DNA of 13,841 nucleotides from Flavobacteriales bacterium (GTDB lineage: Bacteria; Bacteroidota; Bacteroidia; Flavobacteriales; Flavobacteriaceae). Shown here piece by piece: positions 6,172 through 12,593 of this stretch. The stretch covers positions 1-13,841 of the forward strand of contig QIIH01000200.1 in assembly GCA_003229235.1 (NCBI GenBank), written 5' to 3'. Every line of letters begins with the position of its first letter. The first letter of the stretch is position 1. A program made the position numbers and the translations under genes. The notes beneath the pieces are model-generated. The model saw only the letters and a program-made list of their open reading frames with translations. It did no database searches and had not been told where the DNA came from.

Positions 6172-7800
6172 ATGAAACGTTTTAAAATCTCACGACGAAA
6201 TTTCTTAAAAGGCAGTGCATTTATTACCGGATCTGTAAGCGGCGCCAGCCTGTTTGTAGGAGCGAATCCCGAACTACATGCAGCAGAACTAGTCAAAAGC
6301 GAAAAGAAGAAAACCGTACGTTCGACTGCGCTTGCTCAATGCCCTTATTGCGGTGTTGGCTGCGGCACCATCATTCAAGTCGAAAACGGAAAAATTGTCT
6401 CCATGCGACCAGACAAAGATCACCCAACCAATTACGGTCTACAGTGCATCAAAGGTTTAACTGCAGCGGAGCCTATCTATGTAGACAGAATGGAAGGCGA
6501 ACCCTATGTGCGCAAAGATGTATGGGCTGAATGGCAAAAACCAAAACACGGCGATTTAGAATATATTTCAAAAACAAAAGGTTCTTTTGATGAAGAACAT
6601 TTTGTTCGCGTACCCTACAAGCAAGCATCAGACATGGTAGCGCACAAAATAGCCCACCTTGCAAAGAAATACAGTGGCAATTCGATTTCACTGTATGGTT
6701 CAGGACAACTAACCATGGAAGGTCAGTATCTTGAAAATGTATTTATGAAGGGCGTGCTAGGTTCAAATACAATTGAAGCCAATGCTCGAATGTGCATGAC
6801 TTCCGCTGTCACTGGTTACTCCGCAACTCTCGGATCTGATACTCCCCCACTTGCCTACGAGGATATTGAGTTATCCGACATGATCATGCATTTTGGTCAT
6901 AATGCGCGCGAATCTCATCCTATTATCTATTGGCGAAACGCTGATCATAAGAAGAAAAAGGATATTTCAACCGTTGTGGTTGACCCACGCTATACGGGAA
7001 CAAGCAAGGGCTATGAAGACATAAATCCAAAAAATCAAGTACATGTGCCTATCCTAAATGGCGACATAAGTTTTTTAAACGCATTAGCACATGTGCTTCT
7101 TAAAGATCATAAAGATGTTATCGACTGGAAATTTCTTAAACAACACACAACAGGTTGGAAGGAATACACTGAAGGTGTACTTAAAGCGTATAGCCCTGAA
7201 CAAGTACAAGACCGAATGGGTAGCAAAGAAGTGACACCTGAATTAATTCGACGCATAGCAAAAATGTACGCAGACGCGACTCGAAAACGCCTCGCTCGCG
7301 GCAAAGGTGGCCATGGTGGTGTCATTATTATGTGGGGCATAGGATATAATCAGCACATTCATGGACAAAATAATGTAATTTCGATAATTAATCTACTCAC
7401 ATTAACTGGCAACTTAGCGAAACCAGGTTGCGGTCCCTTTTCTATGACCGGCCAACCCAACGCAATGGGTGAACGATTCACTGGAGGATTAACCGATAGA
7501 CTGCCATTTAATGAGCCATTGAAAAACGCAAAGCATCGAAAAATGATTGCAAATGCATGGCGGGTTCCCGAGGAAAATTTAATTACTGCTATGAATTCTG
7601 CAAACCCCGGTTTCGCCATAGGCATGTTGGAGCGCGCCTTAAAAGGGGATGTAAAAGCAATGTTTTTAGTGTACGCAACTCACATTGATTTACCTGATCT
7701 AGATAATTTAGTTAGACCTGCGTTAATGAAAACATTTAATGTTGTTCAAGAAATTTATCGTCACGCACCTAGTTATATTCCCGGCCGCTACCTGGGGTGA
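6172..7800 (+). CDS. napA: NapA-type molybdopterin oxidoreductase, N-terminal two thirds (gene broken by frameshift)
   Basis: This is the N-terminal part of a periplasmic Mo-bisMGD enzyme of the NapA nitrate reductase family. The Tat signal is RRNFLK (residues 8-13), followed by a hydrophobic stretch ending near HAA. The [4Fe-4S] cluster has C57, C60, C64 and C92 (CPYCGVGC...LQCIKG), and K94 matches the lysine that links cluster and pterin. The molybdenum ligand is C208 in ARMCMTSAV, as in NapA. Residues about 400-435 carry the NLLTLTGNLAKPGCG and TGQPNAMGE motifs. Homology is sound up to about residue 534 (HAPS); the last eight residues before the TGA are out of frame. The enzyme continues in the +1 frame from 7772. 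The ATG has a clear GGAGAG site (6160-6165). Nitrate is the likely substrate by family, but the sequence does not prove it. The restored length would be about 898 residues. Confidence 0.85.
   Translation: MKRFKISRRNFLKGSAFITGSVSGASLFVGANPELHAAELVKSEKKKTVRSTALAQCPYCGVGCGTIIQVENGKIVSMRPDKDHPTNYGLQCIKGLTAAEPIYVDRMEGEPYVRKDVWAEWQKPKHGDLEYISKTKGSFDEEHFVRVPYKQASDMVAHKIAHLAKKYSGNSISLYGSGQLTMEGQYLENVFMKGVLGSNTIEANARMCMTSAVTGYSATLGSDTPPLAYEDIELSDMIMHFGHNARESHPIIYWRNADHKKKKDISTVVVDPRYTGTSKGYEDINPKNQVHVPILNGDISFLNALAHVLLKDHKDVIDWKFLKQHTTGWKEYTEGVLKAYSPEQVQDRMGSKEVTPELIRRIAKMYADATRKRLARGKGGHGGVIIMWGIGYNQHIHGQNNVISIINLLTLTGNLAKPGCGPFSMTGQPNAMGERFTGGLTDRLPFNEPLKNAKHRKMIANAWRVPEENLITAMNSANPGFAIGMLERALKGDVKAMFLVYATHIDLPDLDNLVRPALMKTFNVVQEIYRHAPSYIPGRYLG
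7768..7782 (+). other. napA: Frameshift junction in the molybdoenzyme gene
   Basis: Frame 1 reads H-A-P-S up to AGT (7771-7773), and frame 2 reads V-I-F-P-A-A from GTT (7772-7774). In this family the two are joined by about five residues ending in A-D. A loss of about 17 nt, with the GT of AGT/GTT as a short repeat at the joint, explains both the missing residues and the +1 frame. The exact length is inferred, not seen. Confidence 0.7.
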
Positions 7801-8851
7801 AGTTAATGGTGTCTACATAAGTTCCGAACGGCGCATTAATATTGTTGAAAAAGCGGCTCAAGCACCTAAAGGTTGTTACCCCGATATGGATATGGTCATT
7901 GATAAGGGCATAGAAATCGCTGACTTGCTGGGCCTAGATGGAAAGAAGATTTTTCCTTACAAGCGCAAAAAAGATGGTTCTTATGATGCCGAAGAGGTTT
8001 TTCGTGACATCATTATCGCCAGCAAAGGCACAGATACCGACTTAACAGGTATTTTGGAAGTTGAAAAAAAGGATAAACTATCACCCTACGAACAACTTAA
8101 GAAAATTCGCGGCATACAATGGCCTGCACCAACTTATGCAATTGCTAAGGCTGGCGGATCAACACGACGATTTATGGCACAGGAAGGCGAATGGGAAAAT
8201 CGTCCTTATGGGTATTTTAGAACGAATGACGGCAAAGTACACATAAAACTATGCTTACAGGATTATTCTAAACGAAAAGAAATTACAGATAAGCTCATGG
8301 AATTTGGCCATAAAAAAGGTGTTTACACCATTGACAATATCCCTCTGCTTGAGCAAGCGCGCGATATGGGCCTAACACCTGATCTTCCAGATGAAGATCT
8401 TCAGGACAAAGCTTGGGATAAAGTTCCTAAAGACAAATACCCATACTGGTTAGGACTTGGAGTGGTTTACGAACATTTTCACACTGCCAAATCTACTCGA
8501 AGCGCAACCACCCGCCGCTTGGTGCCGGAAATGTATGTCGAAATGCACCCCGAAGATGCTAAAAATTTAGGCATTAAAGACGGTGAAAAAGTCAGACTTA
8601 TTACTCGTCGAGGCTCTTACGAAGCAAAAGCACAAGTAGGCAGTAAGAGTTTGATTAAGCCCGCGAGAAATAAAGTACCGCGAGGATATTTATTCAGTCC
8701 TTGGAATTTATCGGTAGCGGATAGCGCAGACCCTAAGAAAAACAAATGGTTAGTCAATAGCACCTCAAGCCGCGTCTGGGATGTTGTCTCGGGACAGGTG
8801 GATTTTAAAAAACTAGCCTGTCGAGTAGAAAAAATTGAATCTAGCAGCTAA
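7772..8851 (+). pseudogene. napA: NapA-type molybdopterin oxidoreductase, C-terminal third (frameshifted continuation)
   Basis: This frame continues the enzyme begun at 6172. It opens with VIFPAATWGEVNG and SSERR, the conserved region that normally follows HAPS-x-x-x-A-D in this family. Further on it carries GLGVVYEHFHTAKSTR, TRRLVPEMYVEMHPEDA and the C-terminal molybdopterin-dinucleotide-binding domain (VRLITRRGSYEAKAQV, FSPWNLSVADSADPKKN). An ATG at 7739 opens this frame, but it lies inside the upstream coding region with no ribosome binding site and gives a nonsense leader, so separate translation is unlikely. About 359 residues remain, ending in TAA directly before the next ATG. Codon use and conservation look normal on both sides of the break, so the mutation is recent or is a sequencing artefact. 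Without frame restoration the enzyme would lack its dinucleotide-binding domain. Confidence 0.8.
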
Positions 8852-9421
8852 ATGAATAGAAGATCCTTTCTAGCTTTAATGACAGGGACATTGGCAAGTT
8901 TAACCTTGTCGCTGCAAACGAGCTACGCTCGGATTCTACATCGTTATTTGCGCCCCCCAGGCGCAATTAACGAAAAAGAGTTTTTAAAGAAATGTATTTC
9001 CTGCGGCTTATGCGCACAAGTATGCCCTAACCGAAGCATTAAATTTTTTGATTTTAATAGCGATTTCACCAAAACCAATACACCCTATATTGTTGCAAGA
9101 GAAAAGCCTTGCATCTTATGCATGAAGTGTGGCGAAGTTTGCCCTACAGGGGCTATTAAAAAAATTAAACACGAAGCCAAGGAAATCATTGAAAAAGTGA
9201 AAATGGGCAAGGCTAGAGTTGACAAGACTTTATGTTTATCTTATCAGGGAAAAACATGCGGGGTTTGTTATCGTGCTTGCCCCTTACAAGATGTCGCAAT
9301 TAAAGTTGGCATGTTAGAGCAACCACGCGTTTTAGACGCTTGCGTCGGCTGTGGAATTTGCGAACGATCTTGCATCCAATTGCCACAAGCAATTAAAGTT
9401 ATTCCTTCCAATATGACTTAA
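8852..9421 (+). CDS. napG: NapG-like periplasmic ferredoxin with four [4Fe-4S] sites
   Basis: A 189-residue iron-sulfur protein of the NapG type. The N-terminal RRSFLALM (residues 3-10) with a hydrophobic tail is a Tat signal, so it folds with its clusters before export. Four cysteine quartets are present: C48/51/54/58, C87/90/93/97, C128/136/139/143 (first spacing longer, C-x7-C, as in NapG) and C164/167/170/174. NapG works with membrane NapH to pass electrons from quinol to periplasmic nitrate reductase. It is somewhat shorter than E. coli NapG (about 230 residues). The ATG directly abuts the TAA of the molybdoenzyme frame with no clear Shine-Dalgarno, which points to translational coupling. 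That coupling could be hurt by the upstream frameshift. An alternative is an electron-transfer subunit for a different molybdoenzyme. Confidence 0.85.
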   Translation: MNRRSFLALMTGTLASLTLSLQTSYARILHRYLRPPGAINEKEFLKKCISCGLCAQVCPNRSIKFFDFNSDFTKTNTPYIVAREKPCILCMKCGEVCPTGAIKKIKHEAKEIIEKVKMGKARVDKTLCLSYQGKTCGVCYRACPLQDVAIKVGMLEQPRVLDACVGCGICERSCIQLPQAIKVIPSNMT

Positions 9422-9431
9422 AGGCTAATGA

Positions 9432-10544
9432 ATGAAGAAATATTTTAATAGAGACCCTGCCAGCAATACCCTTCAATATGAGATGGCTCGAATAATAGTT
9501 TTAACTTTTTTTGCCTCATTAATAGTTCTAGGCTTAGTAATTGATAGCGTATTTGCTGTAAATAAAAACGGCGATACACTATATCAAAATCATTGCTCCG
9601 CATGCCATGGAGAACGTGGTTCTGGAGGCGTTGGCATCCCATTGGCCTTAAAAAGTTTTCAGGACAAGGTTAGCAATGATTACTTATTCAAAACCATTCG
9701 CTTTGGACGACCAGGTCGGGTAATGCCTGCATTTGACCAACTTAGCGACACACAAATAAATGCGATAGTAAAGACCATCCGAAAATTCAGCACAAGCAAA
9801 GCGATAAAATACAGCAACAAAACAATAGTCGGAAATATTAAGTTAGGTAAAATTTTGTTTAAAAATAATTGCGCTAGCTGTCATGGACCTAACGGCAGTG
9901 GCGGCAAAGGCACGGGGGTCACCTTTTCACGACCAAGAAACTCAGCCATTGTTGCTCCAGCATTAACTAATATTGGGTTTCTAAAATCAGCTTCAGACCA
10001 ATTGATAAAGCAAACTACACTTTTCGGTAGAAAAGGTACGCCTATGCCTGCCTTTTCAAAAAAACTTAAAATAAACGAAATAGATGCATTAATTGCCTAT
10101 ATACGAAGCTTTGAAAAATATAAAGGTACAATCAAAAAGGTTGGTTCGAAAACTGCGCAAGATGCAATTATTAAGGTTAAATCCAATTACTCATTAAAAG
10201 AAACTGTAAAAAATATCAAACGCGCGGTACAGGGGGCTAATTTCAAACTTATTCGAGTGCAATACCTCAATCAAGGTATAGTCAAAAAAGGAACTGAAAA
10301 TAAAAAACAAGTGATCATCTATTTTTGCAATTTTTTACAACTAAATACTGCTCTAGCAATAGATCCAAGAGTTGGTCTGTTTTTACCCTGCCGCCTCACA
10401 GTAGTAGAGCAAGCAAATAAGGTATATATAATTGGAATAAACCCTTTAAGGCTAAGTAGCTTATTTAACAATGAGGAATTAGATAATGTTTGCGCTGAGA
10501 TGAGAAAAACCTATTTATCGATAATTGAAGAGGCTAATTTATGA
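9432..10544 (+). CDS. Diheme cytochrome c fused to a DUF302 domain
   Basis: A 370-residue protein with an unusual architecture. Residues about 18-42 are a membrane anchor or signal (ends SVFA). Cytochrome domain 1 has CSACH (55-59) and M98 in RVMPAF. Domain 2 has CASCH (147-151) and M205 in TPMPAF. Residues about 245-368 are a DUF302 domain, recognised by VIIYFCNFLQLNTALAIDP followed by GLFLPCRLTVVEQ and a V-Y-I-I-G-I-N-P strand. DUF302 has no firmly established function; some members bind ligands or metals as small dimers. C299 and C320 of the domain are candidates. Hemes and DUF302 would share the periplasm. It has an AAGG site (9421-9424) before ATG 9432, and its end overlaps the next gene by four bases (ATGA), which also encodes a DUF302-like protein. 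It probably shuttles electrons within this operon's chain. Confidence 0.83.
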   Translation: MKKYFNRDPASNTLQYEMARIIVLTFFASLIVLGLVIDSVFAVNKNGDTLYQNHCSACHGERGSGGVGIPLALKSFQDKVSNDYLFKTIRFGRPGRVMPAFDQLSDTQINAIVKTIRKFSTSKAIKYSNKTIVGNIKLGKILFKNNCASCHGPNGSGGKGTGVTFSRPRNSAIVAPALTNIGFLKSASDQLIKQTTLFGRKGTPMPAFSKKLKINEIDALIAYIRSFEKYKGTIKKVGSKTAQDAIIKVKSNYSLKETVKNIKRAVQGANFKLIRVQYLNQGIVKKGTENKKQVIIYFCNFLQLNTALAIDPRVGLFLPCRLTVVEQANKVYIIGINPLRLSSLFNNEELDNVCAEMRKTYLSIIEEANL

Positions 10545-11011
10545 GTTTAATAGAATCTAAGTATTTAATTAGATCGCTGACCTTTTTGCTAATTAGTTTG
10601 CTAAGTCAATCTATTTTTGCAGAGAAAATAATCATGGTTCGCTCTAAACTAGCCTTTCCTGAAGCCATGACTGCCTTACAAATTAGTATTTTAAAACATG
10701 GTTACCAAATATCCAGAGTGCAACGCGTCGATATCGGATTAACAAAATCTAATTTTAAAACTGATAAGTATCGAGTAGTATTCTTTGGAAAACAAAAAGA
10801 ACTCGAAGTTATATCAAAAGTAACTCCAAGCATGGTAGCCTATTTGCCACTAAAGATGGCGATATTTGCTGAAGGCGAGCAAACACTGCTCGTGACAGTT
10901 CATCCAGATCAATTCGCAGATATGTTTCCTAATCCAAAATTAAAAAAATATTTTAAACGCTGGCAACAAGATATCCGATCAATTTTCGCCACTGTTGTTA
11001 ACAGTCAGTAA
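10541..11011 (+). CDS. Exported DUF302-like protein
   Basis: A 156-residue protein with a signal peptide (residues 8-27, ending SIFA). The mature part resembles DUF302: residues 30-60 form the first strand and helix (MVRSKLAFPEAMTALQISIL), and YRVVFFGKQKELEVISKVTP followed by YLPLKMAIFAEGEQTLLVTV matches the family's core strands. The domain's F-x-P-C motif is replaced by Y-L-P-L, so the cysteine seen in the fused copy is missing; the mature chain has no cysteine. It overlaps the upstream cytochrome-DUF302 gene by four bases, so the two are translationally coupled and may form a hetero-complex. The assignment rests on motif pattern and context and is less certain than for the upstream copy. 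Confidence 0.65.
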   Translation: MSLIESKYLIRSLTFLLISLLSQSIFAEKIIMVRSKLAFPEAMTALQISILKHGYQISRVQRVDIGLTKSNFKTDKYRVVFFGKQKELEVISKVTPSMVAYLPLKMAIFAEGEQTLLVTVHPDQFADMFPNPKLKKYFKRWQQDIRSIFATVVNSQ

Positions 11012-11021
11012 GCAATAGAAT

Positions 11022-11990
11022 ATGTGGCAAAAAAAACTTAATACATTACGATGGATTAGCCTAAGCACTGTTTTTTTGCTTTTGCTTATAATTCCCTTTT
11101 TATATCTGTATCAAACCTACGTAGCGGCCAATGCGTATGACCATCTATTTACACATGAAAAAACGATATACAATGCAGTAAAAACTATCACCAAACCAGT
11201 TATTAGTGACGTAAGCGATTTAGATCTACTCAAAGGCAATACCTGGTCTGGCGTTTTTTTCGGCCTCTCGCTATCTGATCCACTCGCGCTTGTTAGTCAT
11301 GCAAGTAAATCTCGCTCATTATATTGGCCCATTTTTTTAGCTGCACTGATTCCAATTGTCGCAACAATGCTTCTAGGCCGTTTTTTTTGCGGCTGGATTT
11401 GCCCTGGCACTTTTATTTATGAACTAACTGATAATTTAGCCTTACTTTTTCGCCGAAGTACTAACTTCAGATTAAAGATAAAGCTGCATCCTAATTTAAA
11501 GTTCATTATATTAGCACTTGGTATTTTTCTCGGTTTAACTATTGGTTTAACATTATTCTCACTTCTCTACCCACCTGCAATTATTGGACGTGAAATATTT
11601 TATTTAATCGCCCTTGGGGGATTTAGCTCAGGCCTGCTCATTTTTATTTTTTTTGTTCTGCTAGAAATCTTTTTTATTCGACGAGCATTTTGCCGTTATC
11701 TCTGTCCTGGTGGAGCACTGTACTCTCTGCTAGGTCGATTTCGAATTCTCAGAGTACAACGATCAGTTGAAAAATGTAATGATTGTGAAAAGTGCGATGC
11801 CGTCTGTCAATTTCACCTTAGTCCGCTAAATGATAGATTTGGCATGGACTGTAATAATTGTACGGCCTGCATTCAAGTTTGCCCAACTAATGCTCTAAGT
11901 TTAATAATCAAACCAAATGACAGTCAATACCAAGGCCCAGGTCATTTGAGTAAAAATTTTGAATTAAAAAGTGACAAACAATGCGTATAA
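11022..11990 (+). CDS. napH: NapH-like membrane polyferredoxin
   Basis: A 322-residue inner-membrane iron-sulfur protein of the NapH/CcoG/NosR-C group. Membrane helices lie at about 12-33, 103-121, 160-184 and 194-220. Two C-x3-C-P motifs follow helices: CGWICP (C123, C127) and CRYLCP (C224, C228). Two [4Fe-4S] sites follow in the C-terminal domain: C252/255/258/262 and C277/280/283/287. A 60-residue periplasmic-type segment follows helix 1. NapH oxidises quinol and passes electrons to NapG; the presence of both here supports a quinol dehydrogenase module. It starts 10 nt after the DUF302 gene and overlaps the next gene by 10 nt. The next gene is FixH-like, so a CcoG/FixG (RdxA)-type role in cofactor or metal handling is a real alternative. 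I favour NapH because of the NapA/NapG context. Confidence 0.8.
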   Translation: MWQKKLNTLRWISLSTVFLLLLIIPFLYLYQTYVAANAYDHLFTHEKTIYNAVKTITKPVISDVSDLDLLKGNTWSGVFFGLSLSDPLALVSHASKSRSLYWPIFLAALIPIVATMLLGRFFCGWICPGTFIYELTDNLALLFRRSTNFRLKIKLHPNLKFIILALGIFLGLTIGLTLFSLLYPPAIIGREIFYLIALGGFSSGLLIFIFFVLLEIFFIRRAFCRYLCPGGALYSLLGRFRILRVQRSVEKCNDCEKCDAVCQFHLSPLNDRFGMDCNNCTACIQVCPTNALSLIIKPNDSQYQGPGHLSKNFELKSDKQCV

Positions 11991-12592
11991 TATTTATAAA
12001 TGTAAAATTAATTACAATAAAAGCAATTGTTGTTAGTTTTATAATTTTAATCGTAAATGTAAATACTCTCCTTGCTCACCATGTACTTGGTCGTCCTTCC
12101 TACAGCTTGAGTGAAGATTCGAATACGCCGCCAAGTTTACAAATAGAAACGCAAATAGGTAAATATTTCGTTACTTATATGGCCTTTCCTGCTTTCCCAA
12201 AGCCAAATGAATCCGGCCGAGTGAATTTGTACATTAGAAAAATTTCAAACGATATGCCCTACACAGGCACTGTAACATTCATAGTAAAAGATGATAAATG
12301 GTTTAATTCTAGGCAAGAAATTATTGGTACTCAAAAATCAATTGATAACGTCTATCGACAAGGCTTTATATTTAAATCGGAAGGTAACTATATTATTAGT
12401 GCTGTGTTCGAAGCTGACGGCGAGCCTTACACGATAGATTTTCCATTGCAAATAGGTTCTCCTTGGCCTATCGCTCCACTGAGTTTTTTGCTTGTAAGCT
12501 TCATAATTTTTCTAGTGCTTATTAAGCTTTTAATCCGAAAAAAGCTAAATCGACTCAAAACCAAACAACATCAACAAGAGATACAGGCTTAG
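11981..12592 (+). CDS. FixH-like membrane-anchored periplasmic protein
   Basis: A 203-residue protein. Residues 10-32 are a signal or N-terminal helix ending LLA. The mature part starts with HHVLGRPSYSL (H33, H34), then a beta-sandwich-like domain of about 110 residues (VTYMAFPAFPKPNESGRVNL, YTGTVTFIVKDD, YIISAVFEADG). Residues 163-186 are a C-terminal membrane helix followed by a lysine-rich cytoplasmic tail. The topology and pairing with a polyferredoxin recall FixH/CcoH, whose genes follow ccoG. The paired histidines near the mature N-terminus could bind a metal such as copper, but that is a guess. It overlaps the NapH-like gene by 10 nt and lies one base before the next polyferredoxin gene, so it probably acts with one or both. 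It has no catalytic motif I recognise. Confidence 0.65.
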   Translation: MRIIFINVKLITIKAIVVSFIILIVNVNTLLAHHVLGRPSYSLSEDSNTPPSLQIETQIGKYFVTYMAFPAFPKPNESGRVNLYIRKISNDMPYTGTVTFIVKDDKWFNSRQEIIGTQKSIDNVYRQGFIFKSEGNYIISAVFEADGEPYTIDFPLQIGSPWPIAPLSFLLVSFIIFLVLIKLLIRKKLNRLKTKQHQQEIQA

Positions 12593-12593
12593 T

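Noticed and set aside
7775..7785. Programmed +1 frameshift at CCC-G in the molybdoenzyme gene
   Set aside because: A slip at CCC-G would give I-P-A-A, but the conserved residues between HAPS and FPAA would still be missing, and no stimulatory element is apparent. A deletion explains both facts better.
7739..8851. Independent small subunit starting at ATG 7739
   Set aside because: There is no ribosome binding site, the first eleven residues are out-of-frame sequence of the same gene, and the rest is the ordinary C-terminus of the family.
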